A stretch of 64,000 bases of DNA. It comes from Escallonia rubra (Eukaryota > Streptophyta > Magnoliopsida > Escalloniales > Escalloniaceae). Positions 45,559 to 58,624 of the stretch are shown here, one piece after another. The notes beneath the pieces were generated by a model that was not told the origin of the DNA, ran no database searches, and worked only from the letters and a program-made list of their open reading frames with translations. Made by a program: the position numbers and the translations under genes. Every line of letters starts with the position of its first letter. The first letter of the stretch is position 1. The stretch lies in assembly GCA_033065855.1 (NCBI GenBank), contig JAVXUO010002649.1, positions 5,001 through 69,000 on the forward strand, given 5' to 3'.

Positions 45559-46561
45559 TGCCGCTACCCGGACCCATAGCTTGACCTGGGAGCTAGGTCT
45601 ATGACCGACCATAGACCCATTGCACTCTCACCAAGGGCTCTGTCAGGCCTTACTAGCTAAAATCAACACAAATGTAGCGGAATTATTAAGTTTATAAGTT
45701 CAAATACATTTTCATATATAATTTAAGTACAAAACCTCTTACACAACACCTATGCTAGAACTCAACTCATCTAATGCAGTCTTCAGAGCTCCACTCCAAA
45801 TTCTCAACCCCACGCTCATCACCATCATCTTACTTTGCAACCTGAAATGATATGTAAGTGATGGAGCTTTCACGTGCTCAGTAAGTAACCAGTAACCCAA
45901 CTAGTTATACTATAGTATGCCAGAAAATAACTTAATCTACAAAATAGTCACCTTACCGAGAGATAACACTTTAATGCAGTATAGGAGATATAAACATCAT
46001 TAAGCATGAAAACACCAAAAGTGTAGCCTAACACCATCTCCAACAATATACTGTGATCAGCATATATAGCCCCATTGACTTGGGCCCAAAATCTCACCTA
46101 GAGATCAACATCACTATGGAAGTGGCGGCAACCACTTATAATAGTAATGCGCATTATGTCAACGTACATAGCCCCGTTGACAAGGGTCCCAATTCGAACT
46201 TCCCCCGTTAGTTTATGGGGACAGTAACCGAGTAAGCAAAACCCATCCTTTTGTTTATTGTAGACACAATCACTAAACTACTGATGGTCAAACCATCCTA
46301 CTTCATTTCAATCATTTTCCAAGACATTTCATAACCAAAAACATCTCAATCCGAAAACCAATCACACTTTCCATTAAGCTTTTCAAATTCATATTACATA
46401 ACAATCACTTACATGCTCGTCCAGTTTTAAACGAGAAATAAATAATGCTAAGAGCGATTCATATTTGATAAATAGTTCTTCAACTTAAGAAACTGATAAA
46501 TGTCACTAAATCTAATTTAATTTTCTAAATAATGGTTCTCTAGAAAATAGATAGACATATG

Positions 46562-47459
46562 TGAAACCAATAAAATAACCCTAGAGGGGGTGAATAGGAT
46601 TTTAAGACTACTTTAAAAATTAACAACCAACAAACCTCAATCTCAAAAACTCAAGTAGACAAACAATCAATCTCAACACAAATGTAAAACGATAAAGTAA
46701 AGAGAGAAGGGTTTAGAGATACTTGATAATGAGAATTAAATGGTTCGGCTTGATATACCCACAAGCCTACGTCCACCCCTTCAAGGAAGTCCCTTGAAAG
46801 GCCCTAGAATCCACTAGTATGATCTTTCTTACGGGTCAAGATCGAACCTCTTACAATCCCTTGATGCTATGCCCACATCAAGAACAAGCTTTGACAAACC
46901 CAAAGCTCCAAAGCTTGACAACCCCAAGCTTTGGATACAAGAACCTTTGAAGGAAGAAATGTGTAGAAGATTTGACTCTGAATAGGTAGATGAGTACGAG
47001 TTGGAGTAGTAGAGTTAGATAGATGGGTGGATGATGACTTATGAAAGTGTATCTCTCTCAAATGTAAGCTCACAATAAATGCTCTCTTGAAAAGGATGAG
47101 AAATCAATGAAAACAAGAGAGATTTGAACAATTGCTTTGATCTTTGAGAATATGAAAGATAAGAGAGCTTTGAATGCAATTGATGAATGAAAACTATGCC
47201 CAAGATGAGTATTTATAGAGGTGGGAATAAATATGACCGTTTGGAGTTAGGTAGGGCATTAAATGCGCCAAACGGTAAAATGCAATCGACTGTAATGCAC
47301 CATTGCAGTCGACTGTAACCCAAAAGTAGCCGTTGGAAATTCAAATTTCCAACTTGCAGTCGACTGTAATCCATTGCAGTCGACTGTAATAGGCTACTGG
47401 AAGTATTGCAGTCGACTGCATTCCAATGCAGTCGACTGTAATACCTCACTGCCCAACTT
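46562..47459 (-). repeat. Truncated 3' LTR of the minus-strand copia element
   Basis: Begins TGAAACCAATAAAATAACCC, like 48169 and 8948, and follows the right LTR closely to CTCACTGCCCAACTTG, where gag sequence takes over. A CAGTCGACTG cluster (five perfect, one variant) lies at 47282-47438. Confidence 0.88.
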
Positions 47460-48109
47460 GCTTCTTCTTGACTTCTTCTTGATCAAAGGTCTTGAGTTGC
47501 ATTTCATACGTCATGAGTGAGCACATCAATTCATCAAGAGGAAAGATGTTGAGATTCTTTGATTCTTGGATGGCGGTGATGTTTGCATCCCAAGCTCTTG
47601 GTAAGGACCTAATTACTTTTCTCACAAGATCACCATTAGTGAATTCCTTGCCTAATTGCTTCAAAGGATTCACAATGTTAGTAAAACGAGTATTCATATC
47701 CGTAATGGATTCATTTGGAAGCATATGGAATAACTCATAATCTCTAAAGAAGAGAAGTCCCTTCATGAGTGACTTGAAGAGTATCCCAAATACTCTTAGC
47801 GGAATTACACATAATGACTCTATTGAGTTCATTAGTGTCTAAAGCACACACAAGACAATTTTTCGCTCTAGCATTCATACAAATCATCTTCTTGTCATGA
47901 TCACTATACTCCGATTTGGATTTAGGTTCTTCAACCTTGTCAACCACTTTTATCGGAACGAATGGGCCATTCTCAACAATATCCCACATCTCATAGTCTT
48001 GAGATTCTAAGTAGATTTTCATCTTAACTTTCCACACACTATAGTTGGTCCCATTAAACAATGGAGGCCTAGTGGTAGAACTACCCTCCATACCCCCAAC
48101 ATAAGCCAT
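47446..48109 (-). pseudogene. Copia gag (UBN2-type), partial and frameshifted
   Basis: From ATG 48109 the minus strand reads MAYVGGMEGSSTTRPPLFNG then TNYSVWKVKMKIYLESQDYE, the N-terminus of copia gag, continuing to SAKSIWDTLQVTHEGTS. Near 47760 a small deletion changes the frame. The second piece (RDYELFHMLPNESITDMNTR, then FTNIVNPLKQLGKEF, VRKVIRSLPRAWD) continues to 47446 and is then cut off by the 3' LTR. No zinc knuckle or protease is left. The product would have been a capsid protein. Confidence 0.85.
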
Positions 48110-48153
48110 GATCGATTAACTCTCTTGGCGTTACCCAATATAACAAGAGCCGA

Positions 48154-48166
48154 GGCTCTGATACCA
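48154..48166 (-). promoter_or_regulatory. Primer binding site of the minus-strand copia element
   Basis: The minus strand reads TGGTATCAGAGCC two bases after the 5' LTR end, a perfect match to the plant initiator tRNA-Met primer site. Confidence 0.9.
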
Positions 48167-48168
48167 CT

Positions 48169-51100
48169 TGAAACCAATAAAATAACCCTAGAAGGGGGTG
48201 AATAGGGTTTTAAGACTACTTTAAAAATAAACAACCAACAAACCTCAATCTCAATAACTCAAGTAAACAAACAACCAATCTCAACACAAATGTAAAACGA
48301 TAAAGTAAAGAGAGAAGGGTTTAGAGATACTTGACAAGGAGAATTAAATGGTTCGGCTTGATATACCCACAAGCCTACGTCCACCCCTTCAAGGAAGTCC
48401 CTTGAAAGGTCCTAGAATCTACTAGTATGATCTTCCTTATGGGTCAAGATCGAACCTCTTGCAATCCCTTGATGCTATGCCCACATCAAGAACAAGTTTT
48501 GACAAACCCAAAGCTCCAAAGCTTGACAACCCCAAGCTTTGATACAAGAACCTTTCAATGAAGAAATGTGTACAAGATTTCAATCTCAATAAGTAGATGA
48601 GTACAAGTTGAAGTACTAGAATAAGAGAGATGAGTGTATGATGACTTATGAAAGTGTATCTCTCTAAATGTAAGCTCACAATAAATGCTCTCTTGAAAAG
48701 GATGAGAAATCAATGAAAACAAGAGAGATTTGAACAATTGCTTTGATCTTTGAGAATGTGAAAGATAAGAGAGCTTTGAATGCAATTGATGAATGAAAAC
48801 TATGCCAAAGATGAGTATTTATAGAGGTGGGAATAAATATGACCGTTTGGAGTTAGGTAGGACATTAAATGCGCCAAACGGAGAATGCAGTCGAGTGCAA
48901 TGCACCATTACAGTCGACTGTTTCAAATTTCCAACTTGCAGTCGACTGTAATCACAGTCGACTGTAATCCATTGCAGTCGACTGTAATAGGCTACTGGAA
49001 GTATTGCAGTCGACTGCATTCACTACAAGAAAATCGATTTTTACCGACGAACTTTTAGCGACGGATCAAAATCCGTTGCTAAAAGTTACTTTTGGCGACA
49101 GATTGTTCCGTTAGTAAAAGTCCGTCACTAAAGGTTTTACCGACGGAATATCCGTGGGTAAAAACTTTTTGCGACGGACTTTTACCGAAGGATTATTACC
49201 GATGAAAATTCCGTCGCTAAAAAGTTTTTCCTGATTTTATATTTTTGATCGGATTTTTTTGGCTTTGAAAAAAATAATTTGGAAATTATTAGCGACGGTA
49301 AAAATTTGTCGCTAAAAAGTTCATTAATAAGAAACCCTACCTCCTTCTTTTCTTCTCTGCGTCGCTTTCTGCTCTTACTCTCTCTCTCTTCTCCACGCCC
49401 CCCCCCCTCCGCCCGCCTTTGCTACACCACTGTAACCCCGCCGTAAACATGGGCAGGTTTCTCTCTCTCTGGGTCGATCTTTCTCTCTCTCAGATACTCG
49501 ATTTCTACATGCCTTTTCACGTAATTTCTCTTCCTTTTTCACCGATTTGTCTATTGCATTTGATCTTCCTCTCACTTTTTCTCTTTCTTTTGCATAACAG
49601 ATTCTAACGCTTGTGGTAGGCAAGCTTTATATTGGGTATTTTGTCCAAATCAGGTAAGTGGCTATCTCTACCCTTTCTCAATTAACGATTTAACGGCATA
49701 TACCACTAATTCATTTTATGTGATTTTATAAATTTTGGTTTTCTATTCACAAATTTGCTTTGGCTTTATTTGGTTAGGGTTCATATTATCTCTTTTTAGG
49801 AATTTATTTTGATTTCAATTGTCTATTTTAATTGTATATTGCATTGAAAGGCACAGCAGTTGTCGTTAATGTCATGAGAGAAGAGCGTATGCCGGCGCCG
49901 GCTTTGTGATGAGATGGGGCGCATATGGGCAGCTTTGGTCAAAATGGTTGAGCATCCTGGCAGTTGACTGGGTCAGTTGACTTTGAAGGTCATTTTTAAA
50001 GTGTCTATTTTAAGGCCCTGGTTTAGCAACAAAACCACATGCATGCCCTTTTTCAACCTGCATATGTACTTCGTTTATACCATAAGTCACCAAAAAAATA
50101 TATATATAAGCCACCAGTCGGAAGTTACATAACCAATCCGAGTAAACAATGAGATTGAGTGAGATAAGATGAAGTCATTGGAAGGTGGTCTCCCTTGACT
50201 ATCACTAGTAATGTACATCTTTAGATGAAATAAGAAATATACATCATGATATACAGGAGATCGTGCAAAATATTGGCCAGTGATTCCATCTTTGGTATCT
50301 AATTCCATCGTTGGTATCTAATTGGATGATGAACTGTTTATTTAGCTATTAAATTCACATAAGTGGGTTTCTATATATACGTCATTAGGGTTACAATTTG
50401 GGCAAGTTGGATAGGCCCAAGGGTCCCTTGCCCACCTCACTCTCAAGAACTCTCAATTTGGGTAATTGGGTAGTGTATTTGTGTGGTGTATATGTTGTAT
50501 AGTGTGTGTGTGTGTTGTGGTTGCAGAATGTGACAAAGTGCAGGGAAAAGGGAAGCTGTGAGGTGTTGGTGTTCATTATGCATGGAAGTGGTGCAAAAGA
50601 AAGGGGCTGTATGAAAGTTTCCACTTCTGATATGGGCTGAGCGATTGTGAGTGTATGCATGCCGTGGTGTGTGGGCTGCTAGGCAGCCGTGAATATGCTC
50701 ATGTTATGAGTTGTGGTGAGCTGTGCATGTGTGGTGTATTTGTGTGTTGCGTGAGTGAATTGCTGCGTGTCTTTGGTATGGTGAACTGGTGTTGTGTAGG
50801 TGTGATTAATGGGTTTAATTCTTGAATGTGTGAGATGTGTACATATGTGGAATATACAGTGAGTGAGCTGGGTGTTTTACGTGGGTAGTGCATGCTTGAT
50901 GTGAGTGTGTGCTTGTGGTTTGATAGGTGGGTAAAAGGTTTGAATGAGGGAGTGTTGGAAATGTTGGTTGTTTGGATGTATAGACTGATGGGTGTAGTGT
51001 ATATATATATATATATATATATATACATGCATGAGTTAAAGGAGCAAAGAAAAGAGGGGAGAAAGATAATAGCTTTGGCAATAGAATTTCTATATCTGAA

Positions 51101-51473
51101 AAGATTATGGGATTAGCAAATGTCAGTTTTTTCGTTATATCAGCTATGTTGTTTCGTTTGATTCTAAGGCTGCTTGGTGATTGAGTAAAGTTTCAGGTAT
51201 CTGAGATTCCTATATATATCAATTGATTTCTCAATCTTGTGAACTTCATCTCTTTGTGGTTGTCATTTTTCACTATGCATTTTAAATCTCTTCTTTGGAT
51301 AAAAATATAGTGTCACATTCTCATTACGAAAATTGTGTGATCTATGTGGGTGTTAGTTCGTCACAAAGAGTTGTTGATTATCAAACTAATGTGGTTCCTT
51401 TTATACTTGAGTTATAATCCCTAATGTGGATTGTATGATGTGATATATTATTTTTTACCTGAGTTATAAGCCT

Positions 51474-51559
<86 letters not shown>

Positions 51560-52721
51560 GCAGACTTCAAAGCAAATCCTTGGTTTATATATTTTTTTTA
51601 GCTTCAATGTAACTCGTATTTTTTTTTCTTTTTTTGAGATTGTACGATGTGATATATTATACAATATTTCCAATGAACATCTAACTTAAATCTTATTTGT
51701 TTTACTTGGAATTTGTAAAGATGAATGTTAGTTTAAAGAATTAAATAATTGTTGGATTAGTTGATAAAAAGTAATTCTCTAAAACAGATTTGGTATTTTA
51801 AAAATTAATAATAATAGAATAAATGGTCTTTTTGTTTTTAGCAACGGAATTTGGTCGCTAAAATTTATTCTACAATATGGTAAATATTTTTATAGACAGG
51901 CTTTTAGCAATAAAATTGTGTCGTTAAAAATCTGTTGGTCCATGATTTAGAGAAACTTTTAGCAACGGAATTAATGTCGCTAAATACTTTTGCGACGGAC
52001 TTTTAGCGACGGAAATTCCGTCGCTAAAAGATTTTTATTCAAAATTTAAAAAATTAGAAAGAATATAGAAATAACCTTTAGCGACTGAAAATTACGTCGC
52101 TAAAAATATTATTTCCATCGGTAAAAGTAAAAATTTTGCCTACGGATCACAAAAAACCGTCGCTAATCTTATAGTAACGGGGTTTTTAACAACGGACTTT
52201 TAGCGACGGACTGTCCGTCGTTAAAAGTCTTTATCAACGGATTACCCACTTTTAGCGACGGAATTGTTCGTCGCTAAAAGTGGATTTTCTTGTAGTGATT
52301 CCAATGCAGTCGACTGTAATACCTCACTGCCCAACTTGCAGTCGAATGCATTCCAATGCAATGCAGTCGACTGCATTCTTGAAAATGCAGTTTCCTGTTT
52401 TTAAAGCATGAAAAACTTTTATGCATGCAAGGGAAACTTATGGGCAAGTTCTAGGTATACAGTCATCGTCACGATCATCACTCTATGTATAGTATACAAA
52501 GAAAGAAATAAAAGCCTGAAAACCTCAATCCACGACTTCCCTCTTTGATGCGTTCCGTTGAGAGTCTTTGACCGTGTTGCTCGTCTAATAATCCGTTTGC
52601 ATGAGTATGAGATTGTTCATATTGCTTCATCAACTCAATGCATGTTAGACAGCATAATCATAAATGTTAGTTATCATCAAAATCAAATATAATCCTAGGT
52701 TAAATAACCGTAGGGTTAACA
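48169..52721 (-). repeat. 5' LTR of the minus-strand copia element, split by a CACTA element
   Basis: Pieces 48169-49020 and 52298-52721 join to about 1.27 kb, starting TGAAACC and ending GGGTTAACA. At the join, GACTGCATTCCAATGCAGTC is identical to the uninterrupted copy at 47413. Confidence 0.88.
49021..52297. mobile_element. Non-autonomous CACTA (En/Spm) element, perfect 3-bp target duplication
   Basis: Ends are CACTACAAGAAAATC and GATTTTCTTGTAGTG, with ATT outside both (49018-49020 and 52298-52300). Subterminal regions (49040-49320 and 51840-52290) are packed with TTTTAGCGACGGA/TCCGTCGCTAAAA repeats in both orientations, the likely transposase-binding sites. The 2.5-kb centre contains T-rich, GT-rich and AT microsatellite sequence (51001-51024, 51477-51556) but no transposase. 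It depends on a partner element. Confidence 0.95.
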
Positions 52722-55124
52722 ATATGTGATATACATAAGAAAATACTAAAAGGATCAAAGGTCACTTACTTGGCGCTGCCACATTTCCTCAATCCAAAAT
52801 TTGACATGATGATCCTCCATCTGACTAAAGAACCGTCAAAGGTATTATGTGCTCCTCTTGAACGAGCCAATTCTGTAGGCACTCATCTCCTCTTTTATCA
52901 AATAATCCACCTAAGATAAATCCCATCTTTTTCTACCACAAGCTCTTAAAGTCCAATTCTCGTCATATGCGTCCAACCGCATTATGCTTTTCTAACTCTT
53001 CGACTATCTCTCTTCAACTTTCGTAAATTTTACAAGATAAAACTGACAAGCAACCATAGCCCCATGACAACCTGTACCAGTACACTTCCTCTGTCTTTCT
53101 CAGTGTTTCTTTCTCTGGCAAACATGCACGCAAACCCACCAGACAATACACACACACACGGTTGAGTGTGTCCTCCCCCACTAACACATACACATCCTAG
53201 AGCACTGGGTACGCACACTAAGAAGGCACACACAAACACACTATTACAAGTACAGTGAATATGCACAAAATCAAGCAATGTATTCCACAGATTATACACA
53301 TTGTGTTTATCCACACACATTATACACACCCCCACATACTTGTTCCCACTATAATCACCCTTACGACATGTGAAATTACCAAACCATCCCCTTCGGACAT
53401 GTAAATTACCAAAACACCTCCTAGCGGTCATTGCACTAACAAAAATCCCAAAACTGGTTCAATACACTGTTTTAAGCAACCTAAACTGATTTTTGGACTA
53501 AAAAATCATTCCGGCAATTTTTCACACGAAAAATCCTATTTGGTATCGGAATTGAGCGTTAAGAGGCCAATTCCGTTAAAAATAATTGGCATCAAAATGC
53601 CCTGAAGTTCCAGACATTGAAGTGTCTCATTGACATAAGGTTATTCTAAAATTTTCAGAGAAAAATAACTTGATTGATAAATTAAATTAGTCATGAACCC
53701 CCTTTTTAGGAATTTTTTTTTCGGGCATCATTCACGGATACGTAAAAAAACCAAAATTTTTCCATAATATAGATCTCATAAAAATAATAGGGTTTTTTTT
53801 TTTTTTTTTTTGCACGACCAAATTTTGAGCAGAACTACTTTTAAAAAATAGAATTGGGGATAGCCTAAAAGTTAACTACCCATAGTGATGATTACAGCCA
53901 CTATTCATAATTAGCCACATTAAACACACAAACTTTCACCCAGCACACGCATGCACAAGCGCGCGCGCACACACATTTTCTTCCTCTGTTTTTCTCCGCT
54001 GAAACACACACACTTAACACCTACTACACACATACTAATACACATGCACAAACATAGACTAACACAAAATAACCCACCTAAAACATAAACTATTAAAAAA
54101 ATATACACAAAAAAAAAAAATACATACACTTTTACAAACACATACACACGCACCAACACACTTGTAAAACACACATACACCGAAGGCACACACATACACC
54201 GAAGGCACACACACGTGCATGCACATAAACACACACAGACACACACACACACACATCTTCACTAAAGAGAGCATTTCACCTTATCCACACCTAGATAACA
54301 CACAAACATACATACACAAACATACATACACTTATACACAACCACATCTGTAAAACAGACAACCCCCCTCCCCTCTCTCCCCAATGGCACATACACATTT
54401 CACACACATCTGAAACACACAAAACACATGCACATGCAGATGCCCGCACGCACACACACACCCCCACACCACAACAGTACCAAAAGCTACATACGCGATA
54501 CACACACACACACATCCCCTTAGCAGATCATCGTCGATGGTAGCCTGTAAATTGCCACACGCATACACACTCCAACGCACAACACACTTACAAACACTAT
54601 GTCTTTGGTGTTGACCCAATTGCTGTCGACTTCCGCGTCTGCCGTCAGTGGTCTTCGACCATCGCTACTCAGTGTCGATTGACGCTGATGAATGCAGATT
54701 GTTACCGATTTTGGCTTTTGTTGTCTCTATTGCAGATCACTCCCTTATCGCCAATCTGCTCTCTGTCACTCCCTTCCTTCATCGCTGTCAACTTAACTTA
54801 ACCCCCTTTTTTCTACCTCCAATCTCTCTATCTTTTTAGTCACAATATCTATCTATCATTTTAAAATATCCACCTTTTTCTCCTAAAGTCTCTCTTTGCC
54901 ATTTTTAAATTACCAAAACAAGAAATAAGATTAATTACATAATAAACCCTAATTTAATTATAACTTTTCGAGTTCACCCCCTCACTTTCATTAACTGACC
55001 AGCACATTACTCACACCAATTGTCACTAAAGATGCAACTAATAATACTTCTAAAAGTTGCTGCTAAAAAAAAGTAAAGCTGCTAGAAATTACTAAAAGCT
55101 CAAACTTTGGTTCGGGATATAACA

Positions 55125-56340
55125 TTATCTTCACCTTATTAAAATTTCATCCTCAAAATTTGGTGCTCCTTAGGTTATGGCTCTTAATCATGTCTGATCT
55201 CATCTGAACACATAAAATGCTTATGTAACCAGAGCTATTTAACCGCTTGGCAAATAAACCAGAATTCAGTTTTGAGCAATTTTACGAAGTATAAGCATTA
55301 AAAGCCTTAATATATAATGCTACGAGATGCATTTAACACACTTCGACCGACTAATAAACATTGTCTCAATTATCATTACTCTTAAATCACAAACTCCAGC
55401 GAAATCATTGCTAAGCAGTGAAGTCACATCAAATTAACAATGGTCGCTAATAGTCCAAGTAATTTATCACAATTGAACGTAAGTCTGATTTGAGACTGCG
55501 GTAATACATCTTCCTCTCGTTGAAAGAAATTTGTCCCCAAAAATTTCCCAATCTATATAACGTCAACTCAACATGTACTCGTAATTTTTATGGCCCAATT
55601 GATAGTCAAACTAAAGACATAAATTGCAATTTTTATAGAAAAGAATAAATCATTTAATCCAATCAAAGATGGTGAACAATTAGTTCTTGCCCTCAACTAC
55701 ATCCTTTTATCCCATGATAGTTCATACCTCGAGGTTGGATCAAGCCATACACGCAATCAATCTTGGACTCTGTGCTACATGCTCAAACCTAAAGTGCAAC
55801 ACTCAAACCGTCATTACTCGTAACCTCAATTCACTTCCGCCATAGTTCATTATATGCACATAACTTGTACCTATCGCAATGAGGATATAAGATACAAGCC
55901 AAAGTTCTAGTGTCCATTCAAAGCAAGATCAATCAAATGACTCTATGCTTTGACACAAAAATTATTGCTTTTCCTAACATTTTACCTCAAAAGTTCTCTT
56001 ATCTCCAAAACCATGTTTCCAAAACTTACAACCTCACCAAACTCACCATAATAGGAAATCTTTTACTTAGAGCTCTAACGGTCTCAAGATATTATGCTAC
56101 ATATTGCTCTACAACCTTGGTTAGGTTTTGGAAACTGGAATCCAACTTCACCCCATAAAAATAAGTCTTGATAATGTTATATATAACCTCCAAAATGCAA
56201 GTCAAAAACACCACTCACAATCGTCACAACTTCAAATTTTCACCACTATAGTATTCATCACTCAGGATTCTACAATATAACCATTAGAATCATTACTTAA
56301 GCTCTAAGTATCATAGGATCGTAATGCTATGATACCATTC
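55125..56340 (-). mobile_element. Internal region of the minus-oriented family copy
   Basis: On the minus strand it begins with a primer-binding-like TGGTATCATAGC (about 56326-56337) next to the LTR end at 56341, and finishes with GAGGATGAAATTTTAATAAG and a purine tract at 55125. It parallels the short internal regions at 2357, 6893 and 12370 but is about 1.2 kb. No gag or pol frame. Confidence 0.62.
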
Positions 56341-56907
56341 TGTCACAACCCGGACCCAAAACTAGACCTGTGAGCAAGGTCTATGACAGGCCACAAACCC
56401 ATTGGATTCTCACCATGGGCTTCTCCGCCAGGCCTTACTCCTAAAATCAACATGAATGTAGCGGAACCATAACCTTTACAAGTTCAAATACATTTTCATT
56501 TTATTTTAAGTACAAAACCCCTTACATAACACCTATGCCAGAACTCAACTCATCTAATGCAGTCTTCAGAGCTCCACTCTAAATTCTCAATCCCACGCTC
56601 GTCAGCATCACTTTACTTTCCAACCTGAAATGTTATCTAAGGGATGAGATTTCACATGCTCAATAAGTAACCACCGACCCACCTAGCTGAAGCATAGCAT
56701 GTCAGAAAATAACTCAATTTACTAAATAGAAACTTTATCGAGAGATAATGCCTCCTAACAGTATAGGAAAATTAAATCCATAACGACATAAATGCATAAA
56801 TCATGATAAGGCATATAAGAAAAATATATATAAGACATAAACATTACTAAGCATGAAAACACCATCATAAAAAAGTTCCAGCTTAACACCATGTCCAACA
56901 ATATTAT
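56341..56907 (-). mobile_element. 3' end of a second minus-oriented LTR, broken
   Basis: Starts on the plus strand TGTCACAACCCGGACCC, the reverse complement of the family's LTR end, and follows 45570-46090 closely. It stops at 56907. A further piece of such an LTR, with its start (TGTTATAGTT at 61510), lies at about 60686-61510, but the roughly 2-kb middle is missing. Confidence 0.65.
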
Positions 56908-57765
56908 ACTACAACCTATTGGCTTCCTTGAGTAGCTCCATCAAATAGAAGCTATGAACGGTCAAGGTTGTGATTTCTAATGGATGTGCGATACCTGTGT
57001 ATGTAGAATTAGATTTTTGGGTCCATTAAAAGGATACTTTAATTGTGATGATTCGGTAATAGTTGAAACTGGTTTGCTTTGATATCCGACTGCCCAGCGA
57101 AAGCATAATGGTTGCAGTTTGAGTAATTTGGTGTGACGCTAGGTGCTATCAGAATTTGCTATCCATATTGCCTAAGATAAAGCGGTCTGCTCTAAAGGTT
57201 ATTTGATGGTACCGATTTTGGTTATAGAAAAATAAATGAACTTCATAGACATAGCACTTATAATTTTAGTTAGACCATAGACATATATTCATGGTCTTGA
57301 TAGTCAATGGAACACGGATATGAAAATTGAGTTATTCTATGTTGAATAACCATGTGATTGAAGGATTAAGACGTTTATGGTCTTAGAGCACGTGACTCTA
57401 AAAATTAATGTTGGCAATAGGACGGAAATGCATTAGGCTGAAAGTGTGCCAATAACGCTTTGAATTGTGAGAGAATTGAGATGACTCATTGCATGGAACA
57501 CCTAGAATTACTTTGGGTAAATGTTGATATATGTATTATATTAATAGAATAACGGGACAATAGAAGTTGATGTTCAGGTTAGGTGTGTTATGCTGAATCT
57601 TAATGTGATATGAGTTGTGGGCTATTCCGACGTTGAAAATCAGGTTGTGCCCAAATGTATGGATTTATGATAAGTTATTGGCTATATTTTAAGTTGATGT
57701 GCATAATACAATCCAGTTTATTATGAGGTGTTTCTAGCTTTTAATGGATATTTCAAGGTTGGGTC
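56908..57765. repeat. Direct repeat copy A (about 0.86 kb)
   Basis: Begins ACTACAACCTATTGGCTTCC and is closely similar over its whole length to 61881-62736, in the same orientation. Shared landmarks include GATATCCGACT(G/A)CCCAGCGA, TCATGGTCTTGATAGTCAAT and GAGCACGTGACTCTAAAAAT. No open frame is conserved, so it looks like non-coding transposon sequence. Confidence 0.85.
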
Positions 57766-58624
57766 CAGTAGTACTTAGAGTTTAAGTAATGATCTACCTA
57801 GTTGGGTTGCGGAAGCCTAAGCAATAAATTCTATAGTTGGTGAAATGCTTGAAATTTCCACAATAGTGAATGGTGCTATTGACTTGTGTTTTAGAGACTA
57901 TACATAACATGATGGGGAATTATTTTCATTAGGTGAAGTTGGATTAGGATGGTGTGGAGAGATATGCTTTTACTTGCCAAAATTTAACCAAAGTTGTCGA
58001 GAAACATTCAGTATAATAGCTAGATAAAGATAGCGTAGAGACATCAGGACTTTTGGGAAGTTACGTAGTCTTAAGTTCTACAAGTGTTGGAGTGTAAGTG
58101 ATGACCTAGTAAGTTCGAGCTTAGCATTACGTTTTTATAGGAAATTGTGACGATGAATATTCATGGGTCATAAATTTTGGTGTAGATTTTAGGCAGGGCA
58201 CCGATGTTATGGTGGTTGCTAATAGAGTTGTGTAGCAGCCGCGTAATGCTTGGACATTGCCAAAGTTCTCAAATTTGAGTAAAAATTTATTTTAACGGAG
58301 GAGAATGTGATATTCTTTTCTTAAATTTGGATTGCGTTTCATTATGATAAATTTACATAGACTGTTTAGCATCCGTTGTTGGTTTGGTGAGACTTCAATG
58401 TATTATGACCATCTAAAGGTATAAGTAGATATAGAGTAAAATGTTCAGAGATTCTAAACTGGCAGAGCTTGTTAGAGTGTTTGCATCTGAGGTGATTTTT
58501 GTTGGTGGATTAACGTGAGTTACAGTGAAATGGTATGACGGGAGATGAGATCAAATATAATTTAGGGCAGCATTCCAGCGAGCACCCAAATTTTGAAGGC
58601 GAAATTTTTATAAGTGGGGGAGAA
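57766..58624 (+). mobile_element. Internal 3' region of a gypsy-like element
   Basis: Parallels the short internal regions of the first array (GAAATGCTTGAA, CACAATAGTGAATGGTGC, ATGGGTCATAAATTT, GGCAGGGCACCG) and ends GGCGAAATTTTTATAAGTGG then a GGGGGAGAA purine tract before the LTR at 58625. An LTR-start-like TGTGATATTC lies 318 bp earlier, at 58307. Non-coding. Confidence 0.62.

Larger units (their letters stand above)
46562..52721 (-). mobile_element. Truncated copia element, minus strand, perfect 5-bp target duplication
   Basis: ATATG lies directly outside both ends (46557-46561 and 52722-52726). The right LTR (48169-52721, interrupted by a CACTA element) is the 5' LTR in the element's own orientation. 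A primer binding site and gag follow, and then the element jumps at about 47459 straight into the other LTR. So most of gag, all of pol and the first roughly 400 bp of the 3' LTR are deleted. The gag type (below) and PBS suggest the SIRE/Maximus or a related copia group, with low certainty. Confidence 0.9.
45559..55124 (-). mobile_element. Minus-oriented LTR of the region-1 family, hosting a copia element
   Basis: On the minus strand the LTR starts TGTTATATCC at 55124, directly after a family-type internal end (GAGGATGAAATTT and a purine tract), and ends near 45559 (CCGGGTAGCGGCA). It includes a GT/CA-rich zone (53920-54580), where overlapping Cys/Val-rich frames are artefacts, and the blocks of the plus-oriented copies. 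Discounting the copia insertion (46562-52721) it is about 3.4 kb. Confidence 0.68.

Noticed and set aside
50699..51116. Frames with Tyr-Ile repeats and Thr/Ser-rich parts on both strands.
   Set aside because: Translation of AT and GT repeats inside a non-autonomous CACTA element.
53920..54619. Overlapping minus-strand frames rich in Cys and Val (secreted-peptide-like).
   Set aside because: They arise from GT/CA repeats read in every frame and have no conserved structure. The parallel tracts at 39130-39480 and 60690-60980 differ in frame.
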